In this document: one piece after another, positions 23,834 through 34,980 of the stretch
Numbering within the stretch: position 1 is the stretch's first letter
How the letters are laid out: each line of letters begins with the position of its first letter
Assembly (NCBI GenBank): GCA_963682025.1
Contig: OY821521.1
Location: 97,896,854-97,960,853 of the forward strand
Origin: Cordilura impudica
Lineage: Eukaryota > Arthropoda > Insecta > Diptera > Scathophagidae
Direction: 5' to 3'
Length of the DNA: 64,000 nucleotides
Made by a program: the position numbers and the translations under genes
Notes under the pieces: model-generated
Databases searched by the model: none
What the model was told of the DNA's origin: nothing
The model's input: the letters and a program-made list of their open reading frames with translations, nothing else

Positions 23834-24490
23834 ATTTTTAATTTTTTTATTTTTCATTTTTACTTTTTCATTTTATATTTTTAATTTTTCGGTTTTCATT
23901 TTTTATTTTTAATTTTTAATTTTTTTATTTTTCATTTTTCATTTTTTTTTTTCATTTTCCATTTTTAATTTTTTATTTTTCATTTTTAATTTTTAATTTT
24001 TAATTTTTAATTTTTAATTTTTAATTTTTAATTTTTAATTTTTAATTTTTAATTTTTAATTTTTAATTTTTAATTTTTAATTTTTAATTTTTAATTTTTA
24101 ATTTTTAATTTTTAATTTTTAATTTTTAATTTTTAATTTTTAATTTTTAATTTTTAATTTTTAATTTTTAATTTTTAATTTTTAATTTTTAATTTTTAAT
24201 TTTTAATTTTTAATTTTTAATTTTTCATTTTTTATTCTTCATTATTAATTTTTATTTTTTCGGTTTTCAATTTTTTTTTTTTTCATTTTCTATTTTTCAT
24301 TTTTTATTATTAAATTTTTGGTTTTCATTTTTTATTTTTCATTTTTCATTTTTTATTTTTCATTTTTCATTTTCTATCTTTCATTTTTTATTTTTCATTT
24401 TCTGTTTTTCATTTTTCATTTTTTATTTTTCATTTTTTGTTTTAATTTTTTTTTTTAATTTTCAATTTTTAACTTTCCATTTTTAATTTT
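23834..24490 (+). repeat. (AATTTTT)n heptamer array with degenerate flanks
   Basis: A nearly pure array of AATTTTT runs from about 23985 to 24225, flanked on both sides by variants (TTTTTCATTTTT, TTTTTATTTTTC). It sits precisely between the 3' end of one mini-me copy and the 5' end of the next, so it may have grown from a T-rich 3' tail. Confidence 0.9.
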
Positions 24491-24496
24491 CCTTTT

Positions 24497-25277
24497 TATA
24501 CCCTATACCACTATGTGGTTTGGGTATAATGACTTTGTGCTGCTGTTTGTAACAACCAAAAATACTTGACCTAGACCCATCTTTAATTATACCGATCGAA
24601 TCAGAATCACTTTCTGAGTTGATTTAACAATGTCCGTCCGTCCGTCCGTCCGTCTGTGTGTCCATGTAAAGCTTGTAATCAAACTGCAGGTCGCAAATAT
24701 GAATATATTTTGATGAAATTTGGTATGTAAGCTTTTATCGGCCATGGGATGAACGCTATTGAAATTGGTGAGAATCGGTCCATGTTCAGACCTAGCCCCC
24801 ATACAAATTACCCATATGAAATCGACATAAATTGCCATAAGATCCAAATTGTCATATAGATCTTACTCAAATTGGGTTTGTATGCGTTCATTATATCCAC
24901 TAATGAGTAGTCCAAAAATGAACCCTTTGACCCCATATAGAGCTGCTTCCCGATCTTCACTTAAATCTATTAAAAAACAAAAATATTGCTCTGATTCTTC
25001 TCAAATTTTGTTTGTACATATTTTTGCAAAATACAAGAGACTTTACCAAACATGATCAGGATCGGTCCATTTTTGGACCTAGTCCCTTTGTAGATATAGC
25101 ATCCGATATGAACTTTTTCATATCTGCAGCCAAAAAAATTAATAAAAATCCCACTCAAATTTGGTTTTTGCTTATTTTCTATGTCCAGTTAGTTGGGCCT
25201 AAGAGATAGGGTTCCTAAACACATGGTATAGGGTATCGTATAGTCGGTCTAGACCGACTATAATTTTCTTACTTGTT
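24497..25277 (+). mobile_element. mini-me-like element (family I), near-complete copy
   Basis: A good reference copy. It begins TATACCCTATACCACTATGT, followed by GGTTTGGGTATAATGACTTT, has a GTCC tract at about 24632-24651, and carries the exact 20-bp palindrome TAGTCGGTCTAGACCGACTA at about 25242-25261 before TAATTTTCTTACTTGT. A palindrome a short distance from the 3' end is typical of Helitron-related elements. No open reading frame of credible length. Confidence 0.88.
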
Positions 25278-25301
25278 CTTTGTTAATATTGTTCCTGTTT
25301 T

Positions 25302-26102
25302 TATACCCTATACCACTATGTGGTTTGGGTATAATGACTTTGTGCTGCTGTTTGTAACAACCAAAAATATTTGACCTACACCCATCTTTAATTATACCGA
25401 TCGAATCAGAATCACTATCTGATTCGATTTAACGATGTCCGTCCGTCCGTCCGTCCGTCCGTCTGTGTGTCCATGTAAAGCTTGTAATCAAACTGCAGGT
25501 CGCAATTATGAACATATTTTGATGAAATTAGGTATTTGATCTTCTATCGGCCATGAGATGAATGCTATTGAAATTGGTGAGAATCGGTCCATGTTCAGAC
25601 CTAGCCCCCATACAAATGACCCCTATGAAATCAACATATATTGCCATAAGATCCAAATTATCATACAAATCTTATTCAAATTCGGTTTGTATGTATATAT
25701 TACATCCTTTAATCAGTAGTCCAAAAATGATCCCCATTGGACAACTCTTGGTCATAGGCCCCATATAGAGCTGCTTCCCGATCTTCACTTAAATCTATCA
25801 AAAAATAAAAATATTGCACTGATTCTTCTCAAATTTTGTTTGTATATATTTTTGCAAAATACAAGAGACCTTACCAAACATGGTCAGGCTCGGTCCATTT
25901 TTGGGCCTAGTCCCCATATAGATATAGCATCCGATATGAAATTTTCCATATCTGCAGCCAAAAAAATTAAGAAAAACCCCACTCAAATTTGGTTTATGCT
26001 TATTTTCTATATCCAGTTAGTTGGGTCTGAGAGATAGGGTCTCTAAACGCATGGTATAGGGTATCATATAGTCGGTCTACACCGACTATAATTTTCTTAC
26101 TT
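25302..26102 (+). mobile_element. mini-me-like element (family I), near-complete copy
   Basis: Same orientation as the previous copy and only about 24 bp downstream. The start TATACCCTATACCACTATGT is intact. The GTCC tract lies at 25437-25460, and the 3' palindrome has one change (GGTCTACACCGACTA). Contains the extra segment CCATTGGACAACTCTTGGTC near 25735 that the neighbouring copies lack, so it represents a sub-variant. Confidence 0.87.
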
Positions 26103-26966
26103 CATTTTTATTTTGTATTATTTTGTTATCATTTTCTGCGTTGTTTTGTATCATATTCTTTTTCATGTTTCTTGTTTTTTCTTAATTTACTTTCGCTGCG
26201 GTTATTATATAGCTTCTTAAATATATTTATGGATTTGGCTCTGATGGTAAGCTAAAACAAATTTTAAGATTTTAACTATTTTTTTTTTTTTTGATATATT
26301 GGCCTTCTAAATTAAAATAAAAGTATTTACGCAGACTTTTTCGAGTTTTGTATTTATATAAATTAAAAATAATATTAGGAGTATGAGTTGTTGATCGTTA
26401 TTACAATAATTAGTTTTTATTGTTCAGTTTAAGATCATGTAAATATTTTTCTAATAATGGAAATTAAAGATGGAGTAGCCACTTTCTATATAATTTATTA
26501 CCAATCAATGGTAATGTCTTTCTTCTGACATTGTCATTTGCCATAATACAAATTTTAAGACATTTGCAAAAATTTAAATTTTAATATCTTACGGATTTTT
26601 GTGCTCGTATTGACCAAGTACTAGTAGCCTAGGTGTTTGAGAATCACTTACTTTAAGACAATAAATTAAAAGAAATGAGACAATATTGAAGTTATGAAGC
26701 GCATGTTCAGAATTACAAATGCTATTCCAAAGAAGAGTTAACATATACAATATATTCCGTGATGCTAACTTCGTTAAAGCAAAAGCGTTGCAGTTCTCAA
26801 GCTCTTTTCATGCTATAAATAATGAAAGGAAACATAAACTATAATTATTTATAGTTTGAGAATTTGTATCGCGACGGTTTAGCAAATGGTTTTCGATCAA
26901 TCATTCATATTTCTTACTTATCGCACAGGGTTGTGTAGAAAACATTAAACCCTTAATTGAGCGTTT
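26103..26966. other. Unassigned AT-rich DNA
   Basis: A T-run at about 26280-26292. No gene or repeat family recognised. Confidence 0.35.
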
Positions 26967-26967
26967 T

Positions 26968-27694
26968 TATACCCTATACCACTATGTGGTTTGGGTATAA
27001 TGACTTTGTGCTGCTGTTTGTAAATAACAAAAATATTTCACCCAGACCCATCTTTTATTATACCGATCGACTCAGAATCACTTTCTGAGTCCGTCCGTCC
27101 GACCGTCCATCTGTGTGTCCATGTAAACCTTGTAATCAAACTACAGGCCGCAAATAAGAATATATTTTAATGAAATTTATTATGTAAGCCTTTGTCGGCC
27201 ATAGGATGAACTCTGTTGAAATTGGTGTAATTCGGTCCATGTTCAGACCTAGTCCCCATACAAATGACCCCTATGAAATTGACATAAATTGCCATAAATT
27301 CCAAATTATCATATAGATCTCAGTCAAATTGGGTTTGTATGTGTTTATTATATCCATTAATCAGTAGTCCAAAGATAATACCTATATAACAAATCTTAGT
27401 CATACGCCCATATGGAGCTGCTTCCCGATCTTCACTTAAATCTATCGAAAAACGAAAATATTTTTTCAAAATATAAGTGATATTACCAAATATGGTACCC
27501 GATTTACCAAATATGGTACCCGATATGAACTTTTTCATATCTGCAGACAAAAAAATTAATAACAATGCCACTCAAATTTTGTTTATGCTTATTTTCTATA
27601 TCCAATTAGTTGGACCGAAGAGATATAGTCTCTAAACCACAGTATAGAGTATCGTATAGTCGGCCTAAACCGACTATAATTTTCTTACTTGTTT
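26968..27694 (+). mobile_element. mini-me-like element (family I), internally deleted copy
   Basis: Both ends are present (TATACCCTATACCACTATGT and AATTTTCTTACTTG). The GTCC tract is short (GTCCGTCCGTCCGACCGTCC, about 27088). Near 27490-27525 a short direct repeat, ATTTACCAAATATGGTACCC, replaces normal sequence. The palindrome is changed to AGTCGGCCTAAACCGACT. Confidence 0.82.
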
Positions 27695-27857
27695 TCTTTT
27701 GTAACCATTTTTTTATATGATAACTTAAGATGTGTACATTCCAAGAAAAATATCTAAAATTATTTCTGTAAAAAAGTGTTTTTACCAGGGATGGAATATA
27801 ATTGTTATTTTTTTTAAGAAAAGGTTATGCTTAAATTCGATTTATTTGTTTTAGGGA

Positions 27858-28447
27858 AATTTTAAGAATTATAGTAAGATATACAGTATTTTGGTTATTT
27901 TAACCAATTGAGGTGAGAAATATTTTTTTTTTTTGGTTATGAATAACCATTATAGCAACCAAAAATTTTTTTGGTTAACAACAACCATTATCGAAAATAC
28001 TTTTAATTTTTTTTTTGGTTATTCCTACCCGGATACATGTATTTTTGATGTAATGTATGGCATTTCTAACGAGTTTGTAAGACAAGGAATTAAAATATCT
28101 TTGGTAAAGTAAACAAAACGGACAGTTTTGTAAGAATTGTTTATTAATTTTATAAATAAAATATGATTTAATGGAAAAGTGGATTAATAATTAAACTTTA
28201 AGTAGTTTAATTAAATTAGTTTAATAACTAAACTACAACCCTCTTAGGAATGCATCCGTAAAATCAAAAATACGATATGTATCCGGGTAGGAATAACCAA
28301 AAAAAAAAATTATTTTCGATAATGGTTATTGTTAACCAAAAAAATTTTTTGGTTGCTATAATGGTTATTCATAACCAAAAAAAAATATTTCTCACTTCAA
28401 TTGGTTAAAACAACCAAAATACTATATATATCTTACGAAAATTGTTA
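27858..28447. mobile_element. Foldback element rich in GGTTATT/AATAACC motifs
   Basis: Two arms of about 190 bp are inverted around a spacer of about 190 bp. The left arm reads AGATATACAGTATTTTGG, TTGGTTATGAATAACC and GGTTATTCCTACCCGGATAC. The right arm reads GTATCCGGGTAGGAATAACC, GGTTATTCATAACCAA and CCAAAATACTATATATATCT. Each arm itself contains several small GGTTATN-AATAACC palindromes. No coding sequence and no clear target duplication, so the class is unknown. Confidence 0.7.
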
Positions 28448-28629
28448 ATTATAACCAATGGTTGAATTCATCAATGTTAATGGTTAAATAAGACTTTTTC
28501 GCCATTTCTCTTATAACTGTAACGTCACTGGTTTTCACATTGTATTTTTACACTAATTTGTTTTTGTTTAATTTTTTTCATACTAATTGAAAATACTTTT
28601 TTGAAAATAAAATGAATTAAAACGTTTCC

Positions 28630-28765
28630 AGAAACACAAATATATAATTTCCCTTTTATTAAAAAAGTCAGAAATAAAACAAAACCACAATTTCTTGCCA
28701 GATTTCAAAAAGTTTAGATTAGCTTAGCAAGCAATTACTTGCAGTATGTACTCAAGGGGCTCAAA
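28630..28765 (+). repeat. Direct repeat unit E, copy 1
   Basis: Shares AAAACCACAATTTCTTGCCAG, a GTTTAGATTAGC-like stretch and GGGGCTCAAAG with 30085-30200. The two copies bracket the CTGTGG-ended element at 29194, so they may be flanking debris of an older duplication. Confidence 0.4.
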
Positions 28766-29193
28766 GATATTTTTTTCCGAAGTTTTTTGCTTTTGTGGCC
28801 TTCAGATATGGTATAAATTTTGAAAAAGGAGTTTCCTTATGGGCTGGCTAATGATGGTCAAATTTAAATTAATTTTCATTTTTCACTCAACGTTTCGTCT
28901 GCTTTTTTCAGATTTCTTAAGGAGTGTTTCTATTTTTAAATAATTCTATAATACATCTTTTTGATTGCAATTACGTATTTATCTAAAAAACTGGACTTCG
29001 TGAAACAAAAAATTTAAATAAATAAATAATAACAACGCAGTACACAGAAATCATTAATTAATCTTAACGCTAGTATCACAGAACTTTAACTCATTTCAAA
29101 ATCATTCTGTTGCCAAATGGTTACACTATACGTTAAATGGTTAAGTTTATAATATAAGGGTTAACAAAAGTGTGTTTTTTTTAAAGCATATAT

Positions 29194-29927
29194 CTGTGGT
29201 TTTCTAGAATAACCGCGTATGTCATAAAATCAAAATGTTCAGGGGAGCCAAAAAACGTTATATTTGAAATTATGGGCTCGATATAAAGATTTTAGAGCTT
29301 TTTTTAACAGTCCTATAGATATGGACAATAAATACTTTACATAAAATTTTGAGTCAAAAATCTTCAGAGGAAGGACGAAAAAAACAATATGTAAATAACA
29401 CTTAAAGTGTGTGCAGATAAAACAACTTATGTCGACAAACTTCGTTTTCTTTGAAAAAGAAAACTACCAATGCAACCACCCATGTAGACACAAGTTGTTA
29501 CTTGAAAAATGGATTTTTTTGTTCGTCAACAAAAAGTTAACGGGACTTAGGATGAGAATATAAAAACGTATCAAGAATAATAGTAACAGAAATAAACACA
29601 CAAGTTTTTTTAAGTGGTTATAAACTGAAAAATAATCGAAAATTATGTTGCATTTTTTTTTTCATTAATAACAACGTATGTCGCTATGTGTCGTTTTCTG
29701 AGAAAATAATTTGTCAGCGATCAAACGTAGGTTGACGTCGTTAGTGCTGCAAATTAATTTAATAAACATTTAAGTTACGTCGTTACTTTAAGAAAAAACT
29801 GAGAAATGGTCAATATTTTTTTTAAAAAAATTTAACACATGTAAAGAAAGTTAAAAATTAATATATTTGACATCGTGAACTAAAACTGACAAAAATGAAC
29901 ATACGCCGTTATTCCAGAAAACCACAG
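29194..29927 (+). mobile_element. TIR element C, copy 1
   Basis: The ends are inverted: CTGTGGTTTTCTAGAATAAC on the left and GTTATTCCAGAAAACCACAG on the right (734 bp). A full-length relative lies reversed at 36777-37539. Internally there are imperfect direct repeats, ACAACTTATGTCGACAAACT (29422) and ACAACGTATGTCGCTATGTG (29671), each followed by TCGTTTTCT. No coding capacity. A clear target duplication is not visible; only ATAT-like sequence flanks both ends. Confidence 0.75.
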
Positions 29928-30084
29928 ATATTTGTCAGTTTTTTATAGTTTTTTTTTTTTTTTTTTTGTTATTTTATTATTATTATTAATAATTAAAGAT
30001 ATCTTATTTAAATATGTTCGTAAAATGAATTGAAATTACTGGAATAACACTTCAAATATTTTTAAAAACACAAAATTAAATTAT

Positions 30085-30205
30085 TTTAGCCAGTTAAGAA
30101 AAGGTATTACAAAACCACGATTTCTAGCCAGATTTCAATAATTGTTTAGACTTAACAAGCTGGCCTAAAGGGCCCCAATGTTATCTGCCGCTAATTAAAT
30201 CTCTG
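30085..30205 (+). repeat. Direct repeat unit E, copy 2
   Basis: Counterpart of 28630-28765 (ACAAAACCACGATTTCTAGC and AAAGGGCCCCAATG). Function and type unknown. Confidence 0.4.
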
Positions 30206-30384
30206 TCAGTTTGTTTATTTGTTTGAGGCAGATTTTTCTGATTGACTTTTCCACAACTTCCCAACCAGCTGGACCTCTGAAACTTTCAACACTTACATTT
30301 CTACATGATCTGATCATTATTTCCTGCTGTAAGCTAGAAATCTTAAAAAAGCATTTCTTCAAAATTTTTATTTAACTTACGCTT

Positions 30385-30637
30385 ATTATAGGAGTTTGTG
30401 CTGGTGTTTGTAACTACCAAAAACATTTAACCTAGATCCATATGTTATTATACCCATCTACTCAGAAACACTTTCTGATTCGATTTCGCGATGTGTGATG
30501 GTCTGCCTGTCTGTGTGTCCACGTAATCAAACTATAGGTCACAAATATGAATATATTGACATTGGTGAAAATCGGTGCATGTTCAGACCTAGGCCCTATA
30601 CAAATATCAGGATTAAAATAGTCGCAAGATCCAGATT

Positions 30638-30669
<32 letters not shown>

Positions 30670-31020
30670 GCAAAAAATTTGGTGTGTGTGTATGTCTATT
30701 ATACACACTAACCAGTAATCCAAAAATAAACTCTGTAACACCATCTTTAGTCATAGTCCCCATATAAAGCTACTTTCCGATCATCTCTTAAGTCTATCAA
30801 AAAACGAAAATTTTTAATTGATTTTTCTTTAGTTAATATGTTTTTGAGAAATATAAGTAACTTTATTATATATAGTCATGATCGGTTTATTTTTTTTACC
30901 TAGTTCCCGTATTCGATAAGACATTGAAAATCTCTGACGAAACATCCTCTGAAAATACTTAGTTTCAATACTTTCCATGTTTCGTTTTAGTGACAGATTT
31001 ACCTTTGGTAAGTTTTTCAT
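30385..31020 (+). mobile_element. mini-me-like element (family I), decayed copy
   Basis: Recognisable blocks in order: TTTGTGCTGGTGTTTGTAAC, CACTTTCTGATTCGATTT, TGTCTGTGTGTCCACGTAAT, ATGTTCAGACCTAGGCCC and CCCCATATAAAGC. The GTCC tract has decayed to GTCTGCCTGTCTGTGTG. It contains an (AT)n run at about 30644-30669. Confidence 0.6.
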
Positions 31021-31324
31021 AAGATTTTATAAATTTTTCCTAAAACCAAGAGTTAGATTGCGCACCAAGTACAAGCAATGTTCGAGGTAGGCCAACTTTA
31101 TCCTATCAGAGTCCAGTAGTTAGATGAGAATACTTCAGCTGCTCTACTCAAAAAAGCTACAGACAAAGTGTCCAATGACCAATGTATTATTTTTGAAACT
31201 TAATTTTTTTTAAATTAATTTAATTTGGTTTTTAAATTTATCAAATGGAAGGATTTAGCTTTGACAATGTTGTAGTGAGTTATCCTGGACACAACGCAGT
31301 GTTACTTCAAAGGTAAGGAAGTTA

Positions 31325-31590
31325 TGTTCGATTAATACCCCATATCAACAGTTTTGAGAACGGGTCTTGGATCCAACTTTGCTTAGGTCATAATTGGTTT
31401 TAAAAATAAGAATAAACCAAATTTTAATGACATACCAAAGATAGACATATTAACGTAGTTTGATTTCAAAATTTACATGGAACACACATACAGGAAGATA
31501 AACGGACGGACGGACATAGTTAGATCGGTTCAGAAAGTTATCTGAGGCAATCGGTTAGCATTATATTTAGATTTTTTTTCTTTTTGTGCC
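31325..31590 (-). mobile_element. mini-me-like fragment, reverse
   Basis: TTACATGGAACACACATACA, then AAACGGACGGACGGACATAG and ATCGGTTCAGAAAGTTATCT, match the core of family I in reverse. Both ends are missing or unrecognisable. Confidence 0.5.
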
Positions 31591-31888
31591 ATAACATAAA
31601 GCTAATATAAAAACGTTAAGTTTTGTAAAAAGAGCTAAATTGACATAAAACCGTTACAAATACCAACAACAAAGAGAGACTACCAAGGACATGATGACGT
31701 TGTATAAAAGCAAACAGAAAAATACAAGGTAAATTTAACCACGATGAGGATGACCACAGTAAATAGAGAAAAAAAATGCAAGGTTAGATTTTCCAACGTC
31801 AGATGTTGCCACTTCCATGTGTATGCAGTATTTAAAACATTATTAATTGCATTTCCAAAATAAACAATGTGCGAGTAAATTTAAACAA

Positions 31889-32090
31889 ATAAGAAAAATA
31901 TAATCGGTCTAGATCGACTATGCGATATCCTATACCATGCGCTTCGACAGAGGGTAGTGGACCCAAGTTTGCTGAGCCAATAACAGGATATATAAAATAG
32001 GCATAAGACAAAATTTATGGGTATTGTTAATAATTTCTAGGGTGCAGATCTAGGACTAGGTCACAACATAGATTGATCATGAGCATATTC
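31889..32090 (-). mobile_element. mini-me-like 3'-end fragment, reverse
   Basis: AAATAAGAAAAATATAATCG, GGTCTAGATCGACTATGCGA and CCTATACCATGCGCTT are the reversed 3' end of family I. The copy fades out by about 32090. Confidence 0.6.
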
Positions 32091-32267
32091 AGTAGTCATT
32101 TATTTTTTTTTAAACTAAAGGTGGAAACACAACTTGGACGAACAACGAATTTCGCACAGCTCGACGAATTGTCGGCAACAATTCGTTGCGTAAATTCGTC
32201 GAAAGAAATACAATTACAATGCCAATTAGGCTTACAACAAAAATGTTTTATATTTATTAAGCAATAA

Positions 32268-32583
32268 TCTATAATATTAATAGGCTAGGCGATTTCGTGT
32301 GATCGATGTTTTGTTCTACCGTTACCCGATTTTGATCAAGCGTATATTATTTGAAATGTATTTCTTTTTAGCCGTTTTGCAGATTAACAGATTTTTAAAT
32401 TTTTTCCTTTATTTTGAGTAAATTGCATTTAGTATGCTATGTGTGTTTTATTAAATTTGTTAATGTATTTGTTAATGAGTATGTCATCTTCATTCACAAT
32501 AATAATAAACCATAAAAGTATTGGTTTGTGAATTGGCTATGTTGAAAAATAAAGCTGTCTAGAAATTGCTGGAATCTGATAGT
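32268..32583 (+). mobile_element. Non-autonomous Helitron, copy 2
   Basis: Start TCTATAATATTAATAGGCTA preceded by A. The body is shared with the copies at 16119 and 57417 (GATGTTTTGTTCTACCG, TTTATTTTGAGTAAATTGCA). The 3' end is eroded to CTGATAG and the terminal palindrome is lost. Confidence 0.7.
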
Positions 32584-32923
32584 AATAATAATACAATTAC
32601 GACAAATTCACATAACAGCTGTAATGTCATTTGAAATTGTAATTTATATAAATAAATATTGGGAAAATATGAATAAAAGAATTGTGAACATCATGTTCAC
32701 AATGGTAAAAGCCTTTATTTTTGTACGGTACCGTTTACTTTTTTAATTCTGAAAAAATTACATAAATTTTCATTAATAAATTAATTTTGTATCATTTTTA
32801 AAAAAGAAGAAGCACTAAACGAAAAAAAATAAATATTAACAAAAAACTATGTAAAAGAAAATAACATAATTAAAAATAGATTTTATTTAACTTATAGGTT
32901 ATAAATAAAATATAAAACAATTG

Positions 32924-33274
32924 ATGATTTTTAATAAATTAGTCGAGCTCGAGGTCACGTTTTTGTTTATAAAATATCCTTTTTTATTTTATTTTTTCTC
33001 CTCCAATATTTCGTCATTCATTGAATGACATCTTCAGGGAGTATGTACAACAACAACAAAATATATACACAAAATTTATTGTCTAATATAATATTGACAT
33101 GAAAGGACCGCAGCGGCAATAAATTTTGTGTATATATTTTGTTGTTGTTGTACATACTCCCTGAAGATGTCATTCAATGAATGACGAAATATTGGAGGAG
33201 AAAAAATAAAATAAAAAAGGATATTTTATAAACAAAAACGTGACCTCGAGCTCGACTAATTTATTAAAAATCAT
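32924..33274. repeat. Perfect 158-bp inverted repeat with 35-nt spacer
   Basis: Arms 32924-33081 and 33117-33274 are exact reverse complements over all 158 positions as I read them; the spacer is 33082-33116. The arms contain GTCGAGCTCGAGGTCACG and, on the plus strand of the right arm, CCCTGAAGATGTCATTC, AATGAATGAC and GAAATATTGGAGG, a small stem-loop of its own. Exact identity implies a recent origin or ongoing gene conversion. A transcript would form a long hairpin. It may derive from the ends of a mobile element such as a Penelope-like element, which is inference. Confidence 0.85.
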
Positions 33275-33689
33275 AAATTTCAAAGGTCGAATAATAATTC
33301 ATCATTTATTATATAAAACAATTCTTAAAAACAAAAATAACTTTATTTACTAAAACATTTGAAAAACTAAAATAAAATATATTCGTCGTTCGTCGGCGTA
33401 AGAAATGGAAATTAACCTATCGCAGGTTTTGTTACGCACTACGTATTTCGTACGACTCACTGATTGTGTGCATTTTCATATACACAAATGTGGTTTATTT
33501 CTGACGACGAATATTCGGAACGAAAAATTCATCGTTCGTCCCAGTTGTATGTCCAACTTAAATTTGACGAAAATCTATGCAATATTTTTTATTTTTGATA
33601 GATTTAAGTAAATGTCCATGGCTATTGGTGGAATACTGATTCATGGGTATTAATCACACACATACACAAAATTTTAGCGATATATATAT
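33275..33689. other. Unassigned AT-rich DNA
   Basis: A 68-codon plus frame (33405-33611) has no motif. The stretch ATTCGTCGTTCGTCGGCGTA near 33382 resembles text around 32140-32205 (CGACGAATTGTCGGC), so both may be pieces of one old repeat split by the Helitron and the 158-bp inverted repeat. Confidence 0.3.
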
Positions 33690-33960
33690 ATATATATAAA
33701 CTGGTCTTAACCATTTTTGTCGAGGGCTATGCACCGATTTGCACCAATTTCAATAGTGTAAAATCGACCTGTACCTTGATTACTAGATTTAAATTCACAC
33801 ACAGACGGATGAACAGACTGGCGAATGTCTACTACTACTACTCAGAATGTGATTCTGAGTGGATCGATACAATGAAATGTGGGATTTGGTCAAATATTTT
33901 TGGTAGTTACAAACATCAACACATACTCATTATACCCTTACCACATAGGGGTGAAGGCTA
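33690..33960 (-). mobile_element. mini-me-like fragment, reverse
   Basis: GCACCGATTTGCACCAATTT, then CACACACAGACGGATGAACA, TGTGATTCTGAGTGGATCGA and CATTATACCCTTACCACATA: the reversed 5' half and core of family I. A (TA)n run precedes it at about 33681-33699. Confidence 0.6.
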
Positions 33961-34176
33961 CAAAAATTGCATAAATCAACATTAACCGCATAAATGTGTG
34001 GAACTATAAAAATGTGCAATAAATGCCAATATTTAACAAAACAAACGATGACAAAATGAGGTCATGAATGTGTTAAGAAACAGAATATAGTCTGTTTACT
34101 TATAAATACGAGTATAATAAAAATAAATGTGCTGGCCATAAGCAAAAATGAATGAAATGAATTAACAACTTTAAAT

Positions 34177-34972
34177 CAGAGTTCAGAAAAAAACACACAC
34201 TGAATAAAAAACTCGTACATATATGTAAACAAACATAACTTAGACCAACACACACATATTTTTATTTTCATATCAATTATGTTTGTTTTTAAATTTTCTT
34301 CGGTGCCCAACACAACCACGACTGTGTTCGTTTTAATATTTCGTTATTTACACGAACATTTTTCTATCACGTACTTTTTTTTCAATCACACATAAAGCAC
34401 ACATTTTTGAGTGTTGCTTTATTTGAAGTTGATGTTCTGGTACGTGTAGTGAAAAAAAACACAGAACATGTAAAATAAACAGGTTCGAGTTCAGTTATAT
34501 TTTAAGTCGTGTTGTGGCTCGTGTAGTAAGAAACAACAGAACATGTACAGTAAATAGGTTCGAGTTCAGTTATATTTTAAACACGACTTAAAATATAACT
34601 GAACTCGAACCTGTTTACTGTACATGTTCTGTTGTTTCTTACTACACGAGCCACAACACGACTTAAAACATAACTGAACTCGAACCTGTTTATTTTACAT
34701 GTTCTGTGTTTTTTTTCACTACACGTACCAGAACATCAACTTCAAATAAAGCAACACTCAAAAATGTGTGCTTTATGTGTGATTGAAGCAAAAAGTATGT
34801 GATACAAAAATGTTCGTGTAAATAACGAAATATTAAAACGAACACAGTCATGGTTGTGTTGGGTACCGTAGAAAATTTTGAAACGCACATAATTGATATG
34901 AAAATAAAGATATGTGTTGGCTGCTTTTGAACAGAACATTGTGTGTTTCGTGTGTGTATTTTCTGAACCTTG
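34177..34972. mobile_element. CAGAG-ended hAT-like foldback element
   Basis: The element is flanked by the identical 8-bp CTTTAAAT (34169-34176 and 34973-34980). Left terminus CAGAGTTCAGAAAA; right terminus TTTTCTGAACCTTG. The arms are inverted along nearly the whole 796 bp and meet around 34575-34585. Near the centre a module GGTTCGAGTTCAGTTATATT occurs twice in each arm, interleaved with ACAGAACATGT and CACGAGCCACAACACGAC. The 8-bp duplication and CAGAG terminus fit hAT elements. There is no transposase. Frames of 65-66 codons on the minus strand are arm translations. Confidence 0.85.
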
Positions 34973-34980
34973 CTTTAAAT

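Noticed and set aside
33125..33200. A full hammerhead ribozyme in the 158-bp inverted repeat
   Set aside because: CTGAAGA and GAAA with a 7-bp stem are present, but an extra U at the stem base and no clear third helix or cleavage triplet prevent a call; kept only as a hint.
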